Source: Pedobacter metabolipauper (lineage in GTDB: Bacteria > Bacteroidota > Bacteroidia > Sphingobacteriales > Sphingobacteriaceae). Taken from it: DNA of 64,000 nucleotides. Of the stretch, positions 1-7,818 are shown in pieces. The notes under the pieces are model-generated. The model saw only the letters and a list, made by a program, of their open reading frames with translations, was not told the origin of the DNA and did no database searches. Location of the stretch: assembly GCF_004362715.1 (NCBI RefSeq), contig NZ_SNYC01000003.1:1303601-1367600 (forward strand). The letters run 5' to 3'. Position numbers and translations under genes: made by a program. How positions within the stretch are numbered: the stretch's first letter is position 1; each line of letters begins with the position of its first letter.

Positions 1-594
1 TGTTTTAAAACCATATTTATTCAACTGGCCCATCAGCTTTTTTTCTATGGTTGCATGCGTATCAACATATACATTTTTAGGATCGTAATCAATGATGGAA
101 CCCAGCTGCCCTGAAGAAATATCATAATAGAAATCATTCGCATACCTGGAACTAAATGCATTGATATTTTTGGAAAAAGGGAATTCTTCCGAATGATCGG
201 AAAGCACCTTGAATAACCTTCTTAAGGATTGGTTGACTTTGAGCGACTGCTGCTGCTTATCCAGGTTAAAATCCTTTTCTGAATGAACCTGGCTGCTCAT
301 TTTATCTATAAGTTCCTTATTGAGCTGGATCTCGTCATAGATGAGACTAACATTCTTCTCATTGCTTTTTTTGATCTTTTTTAAAAGCTCGATCAGTGTA
401 GCTGTAAACTGGATGTGGAAGATTTCCAGCTTATCAATATCCAGCTCTTCGTTGTTCTCAAAAAGCTGGTGAATGACCTGGCTGCGCAAATATATCTTAT
501 AGAGGGCTTCCTCTTCAAAAAACACAGAGAGCAGCTGTAAACGGCCGATCTCTGTGCGTGATGTTCTTAATATAGTTGCATGTCGTTCATCCAT
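1..594 (-). CDS. Unknown cytoplasmic protein of the Ter cluster (partial)
   Basis: An open frame begins at ATG 594-592 and runs off the left edge without a stop, giving 198 visible codons. The visible part has no signal peptide or membrane segment. It is rich in Glu, Lys, Gln and Leu and looks mainly helical, with likely coiled-coil stretches. It starts only 9 nt after the stop of the TelA-like gene on the same strand, so it is very probably co-transcribed and belongs to the same stress cluster. I do not recognise the family. The C-terminus is outside the window, so length and domain content cannot be judged. Confidence 0.75.
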   Translation of the reverse strand, partial: MDERHATILRTSRTEIGRLQLLSVFFEEEALYKIYLRSQVIHQLFENNEELDIDKLEIFHIQFTATLIELLKKIKKSNEKNVSLIYDEIQLNKELIDKMSSQVHSEKDFNLDKQQQSLKVNQSLRRLFKVLSDHSEEFPFSKNINAFSSRYANDFYYDISSGQLGSIIDYDPKNVYVDTHATIEKKLMGQLNKYGFKT

Positions 595-603
595 TTGTTA
601 AAA

Positions 604-1701
604 TTAATTAACGCGGGTCACGTTTTTCTTTAATTCAGCTTCCAGCGTTTTCAATTCTCCATCAAGAACCCTTCTGCTCTGTGCGCCTTCCTCATGAATT
701 TTCTTAACCTCGTTCAGGGTCTCGATCAGTGAGCTTGTTGTCATTTTCAGCGTCTCTAACGAAACCACTGTTTTCTCATTCTCTTTAGCCACATCAATGC
801 TGTTTTGTTTCAGCATCTCTGCATTCTTCTGCAGAATGGTATTGGTGGTATCCGAGATCTTTTTCTGCATTTCCACATTGGCCTTTTGCCTTTGAAGCGC
901 AACAGCAATGGTCAACTGGTTTTTCCACACCGGGATCGTTGTTGAAACGATCGATTGTGCTTTTTCAGCAATCGATGTATTGTTATTTTGAACCACCCTG
1001 ATCTGTGCAAGCGACTGCAGCATGATAAAACGAACGATCTTCATGTCTGCCAGTCTTTTATCAAGCCTGCTCATAAAGTCTCTCAGATCGGCTATTTCAT
1101 AGTCCTCATAATCTGCCGGACGGCCTTCCATCTCTGCAAGCTTTAAACTCAGCTCATTATATTTAAGCTGACCAGAAATGATCAGCTCTTCCATCTGGTT
1201 GATGTAGCCAATATTACTGTCAAACATCGTTTGCAGGGAGCTGTTATCCTTAATGGAATTTAACCGGCCTGCCTTGATCTTATTGGTAATTTTATCAATG
1301 TTATTAACTACTACATCATATTTTTGAAATAGCTTCTTCACATCAACCACCAGGTTTTTAATAAAAGGTATTTTGGAAAGAAATGACTTGAAGCCGCTTT
1401 GTTCAAGCTCACCAACATCAATATAATTTAATTCGGTAAGCAGTTCATTGATGAGTCCGCCTACTTCACCACTGTTATAAGTACGTACAGAAGACAAGAA
1501 ATCATTACTGTATTTCTCCATCGAATTCTGTGCATCAACCCCATAATTAAGGATAGAATTTACATCAGAAGGCTCTAAAGATTTACCGATCTCTTTGAAT
1601 TTTGCTTCTTCTTCCGGTGTAATTACGGTAAGGTCTACATTGCCTTCTTTATCAAGCTTTACCGGAGTTAAACTTTGAGTTGGATTTTGGTTCGTTTCCA
1701 T
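604..1701 (-). CDS. TelA/KlaA-family toxic anion resistance protein
   Basis: A 365-residue soluble protein that is almost entirely helical, the usual length and character of the TelA family (toxic anion resistance, named from tellurite resistance plasmids). The TelA region covers roughly residues 30-350. It includes the family-typical stretches around a conserved DLRDFMSRLDKR segment and the later AQSIVSTTIPVWKNQL segment. The biochemical role of TelA is not settled. In Ter clusters it is thought to act with TerD-type calcium-binding proteins at the inner face of the membrane. It lies 20 nt downstream of a TerD gene and 9 nt upstream of the next gene, all on the minus strand. Confidence 0.9.
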   Translation of the reverse strand: METNQNPTQSLTPVKLDKEGNVDLTVITPEEEAKFKEIGKSLEPSDVNSILNYGVDAQNSMEKYSNDFLSSVRTYNSGEVGGLINELLTELNYIDVGELEQSGFKSFLSKIPFIKNLVVDVKKLFQKYDVVVNNIDKITNKIKAGRLNSIKDNSSLQTMFDSNIGYINQMEELIISGQLKYNELSLKLAEMEGRPADYEDYEIADLRDFMSRLDKRLADMKIVRFIMLQSLAQIRVVQNNNTSIAEKAQSIVSTTIPVWKNQLTIAVALQRQKANVEMQKKISDTTNTILQKNAEMLKQNSIDVAKENEKTVVSLETLKMTTSSLIETLNEVKKIHEEGAQSRRVLDGELKTLEAELKKNVTRVN

Positions 1702-1721
1702 AGTTTTTATCTAATGCAGTA

Positions 1722-2336
1722 TTAAAGATAACTTTGTGTTACTGTTTTAACGGTTTCTTCGAGTTTCTTATCTTTTGTAGGCTCCCCGATCGCATTGAAT
1801 TTCCATTCCCCGCTTTTTTTATAGAACACGCCTAAAACCATAGATACATGGCCGGCAAAGCCTGCTTCGTTTGCAATATCATACTTTGCAAATACTTCAT
1901 TTACCCGTTTCGGACTTCCTTCATAAATACGGATCGATGCAAAAGGAATGGTTCCAAAATCATGACCTCTAAAGCTGTTCAGTACAAAAGCGACGTAGTT
2001 TACAGCTGGATTTAACCTCGAAAAGTCAAGTGTGATCACTTCATTATCCAGGCCGTCATCACCGCCCATATCTCCGGTCAGGTCATCGCCACTGTGCTTA
2101 ACTGCACCATCCTTTGATCCCAGGTTACCAAAATAAACAACCTCTGTCAATTGTTTATTTTCGTTGTATAAAGCACAGCTTCCATCCAAATCAACCGCTT
2201 CTTTGCTTTTACCAAAGCCGAACATGCCTTTTTTCTCTATAGCACCCCAGTTTATACCTACACAGATATTCTGAAGTTTATTACCATTGCTTTTCTCGAG
2301 ACTGATGCGCTGTCCCTTTTGAAGATTGATTGCCAT
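1722..2336 (-). CDS. TerD-family stress protein (divergent copy)
   Basis: 204 residues beginning with the family hallmark INLQKGQRI. The TerD beta-sandwich calcium-binding fold is indicated by VDLDGSCALYN near residues 48-58 and the acidic GDDLTGDMGGDDG loop near 83-95. The acidic loop departs from the canonical form of its neighbour, and the sequence carries a GMFGFGKSKEA insertion before the first strand pair. TerD proteins bind calcium and are linked to resistance to tellurite, phage and other envelope stress. It sits 6 nt after the other TerD gene, so the two look like a tandem duplication that has diverged. Confidence 0.93.
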   Translation of the reverse strand: MAINLQKGQRISLEKSNGNKLQNICVGINWGAIEKKGMFGFGKSKEAVDLDGSCALYNENKQLTEVVYFGNLGSKDGAVKHSGDDLTGDMGGDDGLDNEVITLDFSRLNPAVNYVAFVLNSFRGHDFGTIPFASIRIYEGSPKRVNEVFAKYDIANEAGFAGHVSMVLGVFYKKSGEWKFNAIGEPTKDKKLEETVKTVTQSYL

Positions 2337-2342
2337 AATTTT

Positions 2343-2897
2343 TTATTGATATTTATTTAAATAGTCCTGTAAGCCACCTTTCATACCCATTCCAACTGCT
2401 TCAAATTTCCATTGACCTTCACGCTTGTAAATTCTTCCGAATTCAACAGCAGTCTCGATAGAAAAATCTTCTTCCAGTTCATATTTTAAGATCACTTCAT
2501 TGGTAGCGGCGTCAAAGATACGTACAAACGAATTTCTTACTTGTCCGAAATTCTGTCTTCTGGCTTCGGCCTCATGGATCGTTACCACGATACAAATTTC
2601 AGAAACCCGGGCATCAGCCCTGGTCAGGTCTACCTTAATTTGTTCATCATCACCATCACCATCTCCGGTTAAGTTATCGCCTGTATGTTCTACGGATTCA
2701 TCCGGAGATTTTAAATTATTATAAAAGATCAGGTGTTCATCCGAAACCAGCTTTTTATTTTGGTCCAGCATAAAAACAGAAGCATCCAAATCAAATGCAC
2801 TACCTGTTGTAGAGCTGTTGGTATCCCATCCCAAACCTATAGTAAATTTTGGGGCATTGATATTTTCACGCTGCCCTTTTTGCAAGTTAATGGCCAT
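2343..2897 (-). CDS. TerD-family stress protein (canonical copy)
   Basis: 184 residues, close to the usual TerD/TerE/CABP1 length. The start INLQKGQRENI, the FDLDASVFML strand and the acidic loop GDNLTGDGDGDDEQI are the canonical calcium-binding features of the family. Expected to be a soluble calcium-binding protein acting with TelA in a membrane-associated stress response. It lies 1 nt downstream of the phosphoribosyltransferase-like gene and 6 nt upstream of its diverged paralogue, in a tight minus-strand operon. Confidence 0.95.
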   Translation of the reverse strand: MAINLQKGQRENINAPKFTIGLGWDTNSSTTGSAFDLDASVFMLDQNKKLVSDEHLIFYNNLKSPDESVEHTGDNLTGDGDGDDEQIKVDLTRADARVSEICIVVTIHEAEARRQNFGQVRNSFVRIFDAATNEVILKYELEEDFSIETAVEFGRIYKREGQWKFEAVGMGMKGGLQDYLNKYQ

Positions 2898-2898
2898 A

Positions 2899-3735
2899 TT
2901 ATGTTAGTTTAAGGTTATTATTTGTAATGTACTTTTTTAAATGTGTTAAGTTCTTTGAATAACATGCTATTGTGTGGTAGCTATTGCCTAATGCCAGGTT
3001 GTACAAGCTATGTATAAAATCATCAGACTGACGCTCCAGGAAAATAGAGAAGCTATTAAAATCGCAATTTAAGATATATTTAACAATCCTCGTATTAAAA
3101 CAGAAATTACCTCCCTGAATAATTTCATCCAGATCAAATACAGACTTGATCTGGTGATAGTTCAGAAAGTTTTCAATGTTCGGATGAATATCATGATTGA
3201 CAAGCTCAGCAAAATACAGCATAAAAATATCATTCTTCAACCCATATTCCTTCACCATCCTGAGAATCATCTTCTCGTGACTTCCGGTAATCTTAATGTC
3301 GTCTAAAAAGAACAGGATCTTATCCTTTAGAAAGTCCTTATCAATATGAAAGGAGTCGTTTCCAATCAGTTTCATTCTTTCTTCGGCATTCAGTTCACCA
3401 TAATCATCTTTATAGGTAATGGTACGGTGGATCTTTGCTTCCTGAACAACCAGCCGGCCCTGATCTACCAGCCAGTTGTTTAACTGGTATACAAAGTAGT
3501 TCTTCATGGCAAAGGTAGCCGTCGGAATGAAACAATACGGACTGGATATGACCACAATTTGTTCAGATGCCAGGTTGTCTTCTAAAAAATCTTTGATAAA
3601 ACCATTGGCCAGTTGTTTGCCAAATGCTTTGGCAACCAGTTCATCTCCAAACTTAAAGCGGCTGTAATCATCCGCATGAAATCCGAAATTGATGTTATTA
3701 TCAATCTTGTGTAACGCATAGGTGTAAGGAATCAT
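2899..3735 (-). CDS. Phosphoribosyltransferase-like protein of the Ter cluster
   Basis: 278 residues, no signal peptide. The segment LFFLDDIKITGSHE (residues 141-154) matches the PRPP-binding loop of type I phosphoribosyltransferases: hydrophobic strand, two acidic residues, then a Thr-Gly turn. Upstream strands such as IVVISSPY near 60-67 fit the same fold. Comparative genomics of Ter systems by Aravind and colleagues described associated phosphoribosyltransferase and HAD genes proposed to make a nucleoside-like metabolite. The immediate neighbourhood (4-nt overlap with a HAD gene, 1 nt from TerD) fits that pattern. The substrate is unknown. The C-terminal 100 residues are helical and not assigned. 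Confidence 0.72.
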   Translation of the reverse strand: MIPYTYALHKIDNNINFGFHADDYSRFKFGDELVAKAFGKQLANGFIKDFLEDNLASEQIVVISSPYCFIPTATFAMKNYFVYQLNNWLVDQGRLVVQEAKIHRTITYKDDYGELNAEERMKLIGNDSFHIDKDFLKDKILFFLDDIKITGSHEKMILRMVKEYGLKNDIFMLYFAELVNHDIHPNIENFLNYHQIKSVFDLDEIIQGGNFCFNTRIVKYILNCDFNSFSIFLERQSDDFIHSLYNLALGNSYHTIACYSKNLTHLKKYITNNNLKLT

Positions 3736-4427
3736 GAGATTAGGTGTGCTATGGTTAAATGATTCGAGTTAATTAAAAGGCTCTTGATCCCAATTGCTTC
3801 AGCACCTTTTACGTCTGCAAACGGGTTATCGCCAATGTGTATAATTTCACTTAAATTTAGGTCAGCATGTTTGGTTTTGTCGATCTGGTCCAGCATCATC
3901 TGAAAGAACTTCAGATTGGGCTTAGACATTCTAACTTCATCAGAATATAGCTGAAAGTCCAGCAACACGTCCAATTCCAGGTGATTTAATATTTTACGCA
4001 GGGTTTTACCTTTAATAAATCCCGTATTACTCAATAAACTGGTGGTGCTCAATCCGGATTCTTTTAATTTATATAAAACATGAATGCTATCTGAACAATA
4101 AACAACAGGCATATGTTTTAACAACAACACTTCCATCTCATCATATAAACCGTCAATATCAATATCCTGAAAAGCTGTTGAAAAATCGTTGATGATACTG
4201 ATCACCATCAGGTACATCTCTTCTGCATCAATGTTCTTACCCGTGCGCTCATTAATATGATTCACCATCAGATCTACCTGTCTGAAAATAACAGAGATCT
4301 CTTCTATGGTCTTATTTGATGCATTAAAGTGAGCATGAAAGTATTTAGCCCTTTCGATCTTAAAAGCCGGGTTTGATTTGATCAGCGTTAACCAAAGGTC
4401 AAAAGAGTAATGTTTATAAAAAAGCAT
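3732..4427 (-). CDS. HAD-superfamily hydrolase-like protein of the Ter cluster
   Basis: 231 residues from ATG 4427; a longer frame opens at TTG 4460 but adds only 11 residues before the conserved core, so the ATG is preferred. HAD motifs are visible: motif I FDLWLTL with nucleophile Asp10, motif II SNTG at 133-136, motif III Lys169 in SKPNLKFF, and motif IV GDNPFAD at 199-205. The second motif I acid, normally Asp two residues after the nucleophile in phosphatases, is Trp here. A role other than ordinary phosphomonoester hydrolysis is therefore possible. The stop overlaps the start of the phosphoribosyltransferase-like gene by 4 nt, so the two are probably translationally coupled and share a pathway. 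First visible gene of the Ter operon. Confidence 0.82.
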   Translation of the reverse strand: MLFYKHYSFDLWLTLIKSNPAFKIERAKYFHAHFNASNKTIEEISVIFRQVDLMVNHINERTGKNIDAEEMYLMVISIINDFSTAFQDIDIDGLYDEMEVLLLKHMPVVYCSDSIHVLYKLKESGLSTTSLLSNTGFIKGKTLRKILNHLELDVLLDFQLYSDEVRMSKPNLKFFQMMLDQIDKTKHADLNLSEIIHIGDNPFADVKGAEAIGIKSLLINSNHLTIAHLIS

Positions 4428-4553
4428 CTCTAAGCGTGTTTTTTTTACTATTAGTCCCAATTTGAGTCTTAATGTTACGAATTTTCGGATATACTCCCAA
4501 ATTATATAGCGGAATTAACGTTAAGATAATATGAGCCAACCCATTAAGGCCGG

Positions 4554-6092
4554 TTATTTTTTATCTGTAGCAATACCATATTCCGGGTCTTCCAAAACAT
4601 TGATCACGATCACATCTGATGCATTTTCGAGTAACCGCCGGCAGTCTGCACTTAAGTGCTGCAGGTGTAGTATCTTACCTGCTTTATGATAACGTTCCGT
4701 CAGTTTATTCAAGGCTTCAATGCCCGACATATCTGCTACCCTGCTTTCCTTAAAATCAACAATTACTTCCATAGGATCATTTAATACATCAAACTTCTCA
4801 TTAAATGCAGCAACAGATCCAAAAAACAGCGGACCAAAGATCTCATAATGCTTCGCTCCTGCATCATCAATAAATTTCCTGGCCCGTATTCTTTTTGCAC
4901 TTTCCCAGGCAAATACCAGTGCCGAGATCAGTACACCAATGAATACGGCAAGTGCCAGATTATGCAGCCATACGGTGATGCCTGCAACCAGGATCCCTAC
5001 AAATACATCCTGTCTGGGCATTTTATTGATGATCCGGAAACTCATCCACTCAAATGTTCCAATAGCAACCATGATCATCACCCCCGTTAATGCAGCCATA
5101 GGCACCTTTTCAATAACCGGCGCACCAAACAATATAATTAACAATATCGTTATCGCAGCAATGATGCCCGATAAGCGGCTTCTGGCTCCGGCAGAAAGGT
5201 TAACCAAAGTCTGGGCAATCATCGGGCAGCCGCCCATGCCAGAGAAAAACCCATTTAAGATATTGGCACTTCCCTGGGCAATGCATTCTTTATTTCCATT
5301 TCCCCGTGTTCCTGTGATTTCATCGACCAGGTTTAAGGTAAGCAGACCTTCTGTTAACCCCACGCTGGCCATGATCAATCCGTATGGAAAAACAACCTGC
5401 AGCATCTCCAGGTTAAAAGGAACCTTCGGAATATGAAATGGCGGAAAGCCACCACCAACAGCGGCAATATCTTTTACCGTCCTGGTATCAATCCCAAAAC
5501 CAAGTACCACCAGAAAGACCACAACAATAGCAACTAAAGAAGCGGGAACCGCTTTTGTAAATTTTGGAAGCAGCATAACAATCGCAATGGTCAATGCAAC
5601 CAGGCCCAGCATGATCCATAATGCATTTCCGGTTAACCATACCGTTTCATTGTTGACTATCGTTTTAAACTGTCCCAGTTGCGACATAAATATCACTATG
5701 GCCAAACCATTTACAAAGCCGAACATAACCGGTTGCGGCACCAGCCTGATAAACTTGCCGAACTTAAAGATCCCTACTGCAATTTGAATACAGCCAGCCA
5801 GAAAAACCGCAGCGAATACGTATTCAATGCCATGAGACCGCATTAAAGCAATCAGTACAATGACTGTAGCACCAGCTCCGCCAGAGATTAAACCCGGTCT
5901 GCCGCCAAAAATGGCCGTAATCAGTCCCATAATAAACGCAGCATATAACCCGGTTAATGGGGGTAAACCTGCTAAAATTGCAAATGACAGTGACTCCGGC
6001 ATCATCGTCATGGCCACCGTTAAACCGGCCAGTATTTCTATTTTATAATTGATCTTTTGTGAAAAATCGAAAAGTCGCGATTGAATATTCAT
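4554..6092 (-). CDS. SulP-family inorganic anion transporter with STAS domain
   Basis: 512 residues. The N-terminal 390 or so form about 11-12 membrane segments with the SulP signature region (EILAGLTVAMTMMPES and LPPLTGLYAAF, near residues 19-55). Residues about 405-500 form a cytoplasmic STAS domain containing VIVDFKESRVADMSGIEAL. SulP carriers move sulfate, bicarbonate or related anions across the inner membrane; the substrate cannot be read from the sequence. No carbonic anhydrase gene or sulfate assimilation gene is adjacent. It is separated from the Ter operon by about 125 nt, so it is probably an independent unit. Confidence 0.93.
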   Translation of the reverse strand: MNIQSRLFDFSQKINYKIEILAGLTVAMTMMPESLSFAILAGLPPLTGLYAAFIMGLITAIFGGRPGLISGGAGATVIVLIALMRSHGIEYVFAAVFLAGCIQIAVGIFKFGKFIRLVPQPVMFGFVNGLAIVIFMSQLGQFKTIVNNETVWLTGNALWIMLGLVALTIAIVMLLPKFTKAVPASLVAIVVVFLVVLGFGIDTRTVKDIAAVGGGFPPFHIPKVPFNLEMLQVVFPYGLIMASVGLTEGLLTLNLVDEITGTRGNGNKECIAQGSANILNGFFSGMGGCPMIAQTLVNLSAGARSRLSGIIAAITILLIILFGAPVIEKVPMAALTGVMIMVAIGTFEWMSFRIINKMPRQDVFVGILVAGITVWLHNLALAVFIGVLISALVFAWESAKRIRARKFIDDAGAKHYEIFGPLFFGSVAAFNEKFDVLNDPMEVIVDFKESRVADMSGIEALNKLTERYHKAGKILHLQHLSADCRRLLENASDVIVINVLEDPEYGIATDKK

Positions 6093-6174
6093 AGGATAAG
6101 CAAACTTATGATTTTCTGACTGAAACTAAATCCTTAAAAAATTGTTATTTAAGCTGAAATTAGAAGGATATATT

Positions 6175-7011
6175 ATGGATAAAGTATGGTTAATAACCGG
6201 TTGTTCAACCGGATTTGGGCGCGAGCTGGCAATACAGGTATTGGCACGGGGATATAAGGCAGCTGTTGCTGCACGCAATATTGAAGATATTGAAGATATC
6301 GTAAAAGCATATCCCGAAACGGCTATACCAGTTACGCTCGATGTAACCAAATCTGATCATATTTCTGATGCGGTTAAACAGGTAACCGAAATATTTGGAC
6401 GGATAGATGTGCTGGTGAACAATGCGGGTATTGGTTATTTTGGCTCTGCTGAGGAAAGTGATGACCAGGAAACGCGCAGAATGTTCGACATCAACTTCTT
6501 CGGACTCGCGAATATGATCCGTGAAGTGCTTCCAATCATGAGGAAACAACGCAGCGGGCATATCATCAACATCGCATCGATTGGTGGATTAACTGCCTTC
6601 CCTGCGCTTTCCTACTACCATGCTACAAAATTTGCAGTAGATGGATTTTCAGAATCCTTAGCCAAAGAAACCGTACCATTGGGTATTAAAGTAACCGTTA
6701 TTGCACCGAGTGGATTTCGTACAGACTGGGCCGGACGTTCGGCAAATGAAGCGAAGAGTGAGATCGAAGACTATAAGGCAACTGCAGGGGCAAACATGGC
6801 CAGCATCAGGGCCTATAGCGGCAATCAGCCCGGCGACCCTGTAAAAGCTGCTGCAGCAATCATTAAAGTAGCAGAAGCAGAAAACCCGCCTTTACGGTTA
6901 TTGCTTGGTGCCGCCGCCCTTAAAAATGCACGCAGAAAGATTGAAGAATTAAATCATGATTTTGATACCTGGCAGGATACGACAGTTGGCGCCGACTCAC
7001 CCAAATCCTAA
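6175..7011 (+). CDS. Short-chain dehydrogenase/reductase (SDR) family oxidoreductase
   Basis: 278 residues of a classical SDR. The cofactor motif TGCSTGFG is at residues 8-15, NNAG at 82-85, the catalytic Ser near 135 and the YxxxK pair at Tyr148 and Lys152. The start at ATG 6175 is supported by AGAAGGA at 6162-6168, a rare clear Shine-Dalgarno sequence for this genome, and by the position of the Rossmann motif; a TTG 33 nt upstream is less likely. The protein resembles the oxidoreductases often annotated as ketoreductase-like SDRs. The substrate is unknown. It is divergent from the SulP gene and stands alone. Confidence 0.93.
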   Translation: MDKVWLITGCSTGFGRELAIQVLARGYKAAVAARNIEDIEDIVKAYPETAIPVTLDVTKSDHISDAVKQVTEIFGRIDVLVNNAGIGYFGSAEESDDQETRRMFDINFFGLANMIREVLPIMRKQRSGHIINIASIGGLTAFPALSYYHATKFAVDGFSESLAKETVPLGIKVTVIAPSGFRTDWAGRSANEAKSEIEDYKATAGANMASIRAYSGNQPGDPVKAAAAIIKVAEAENPPLRLLLGAAALKNARRKIEELNHDFDTWQDTTVGADSPKS

Positions 7012-7023
7012 AAAAATATAGCA

Positions 7024-7587
7024 TCACAGCTTATCCAGGGATCTCCTGGATAAGTTAGCTGATGATTTGTATTTACTTGGAGCTATGCCCGTAACCAGTT
7101 TAAACTGGGCCGATAGATGTGCATTGCTGCTATAGCCCATTTTATACGAGATCTCGTTCAGATTAAGTTCTCCATATTCCAGCAGCTCTTTCACTTTTTC
7201 AATCTTCTGCTGAATGATATACCGCTCAATGGTTAGTCCTTCAGTATCAGAAAACAACCTGCTTAAATAGCTATAATCTTTATTTAACCGTTCTGCAATC
7301 AAGTGCATCAGGCTATGCTTTACTTCATTCAGATCCGAATAATGTACAAAATTGATCACCTCGTTCTTAATTTGTTCTACCAGCTGATCTTTCTCTTTAT
7401 CGATCAGTTCGAACCCTAAAACATGGAATGCGGATGCAATATCCTGCAGTTGTGCGGCATTGGGATCCGGATGAATGGTGACCTTACCCAGCGAGATCTC
7501 CTCAACCCTAAACCCGAGGTTCTGCATTTGCTGGTTAACAATCAGAATGCAGCGGTCGCAAACCATATTTTTTACATGGAGTATCAT
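7024..7587 (-). CDS. AraC-type regulator with N-terminal HMA-like metal-binding head
   Basis: 187 residues. Residues 1-60 resemble a heavy-metal-associated ferredoxin-like domain: VKNMVCDRC gives a CxxC pair at Cys10 and Cys13, and the length and strand pattern fit. Residues about 95-180 form an AraC/XylS double helix-turn-helix with the typical EISYKMGYSSNAHLSAQFKLVTG segment. The domain order suggests a cytoplasmic regulator that binds Cu(I) or another soft metal directly. It overlaps the preceding HMA chaperone gene by 4 nt and is the last gene of the copper ATPase operon, so autoregulation of the efflux module is a reasonable inference. Confidence 0.88.
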   Translation of the reverse strand: MILHVKNMVCDRCILIVNQQMQNLGFRVEEISLGKVTIHPDPNAAQLQDIASAFHVLGFELIDKEKDQLVEQIKNEVINFVHYSDLNEVKHSLMHLIAERLNKDYSYLSRLFSDTEGLTIERYIIQQKIEKVKELLEYGELNLNEISYKMGYSSNAHLSAQFKLVTGIAPSKYKSSANLSRRSLDKL

Positions 7588-7796
7588 ATTTTTTCAGCCT
7601 GGTAACCGGCACGGTCCAGCGCATTAATTACTTCTTTAGGATTTAAAGCTTCTTCTGCATCGATAGAGAGTACCTTATCCGGCGTCTCTGTATCTACTTT
7701 CCAGCTTTCAATTTGTGTTAATTCATTCAGGAAAGGGGTTACGGCTGCAATGCAGCTGCCACATTTAATATTTGTCTTGAACTTCAGCGTAGGCAT
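7584..7796 (-). CDS. Small heavy-metal-associated (HMA) domain protein, probable copper chaperone
   Basis: 70 residues, the size of a single HMA domain such as CopZ/Atx1. The metal site is IKCGSC with Cys12 and Cys15. No signal peptide, so it is cytoplasmic. It lies between a copper-type P1B ATPase gene (22 nt upstream) and the HMA-AraC regulator (4-nt overlap). This fits a chaperone that hands Cu(I) to the ATPase or to the regulator. The loop is KCGSC rather than the common MxCxxC, so metal preference is inferred, not shown. Confidence 0.88.
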   Translation of the reverse strand: MPTLKFKTNIKCGSCIAAVTPFLNELTQIESWKVDTETPDKVLSIDAEEALNPKEVINALDRAGYQAEKI

Positions 7797-7818
7797 AGGG
7801 TATATATATAATTGTGAA

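Noticed and set aside
4939..5436. 165-codon plus-strand frame across the SulP transporter gene
   Set aside because: Antisense shadow of a membrane protein gene with strong coding signal on the minus strand; no family resemblance.
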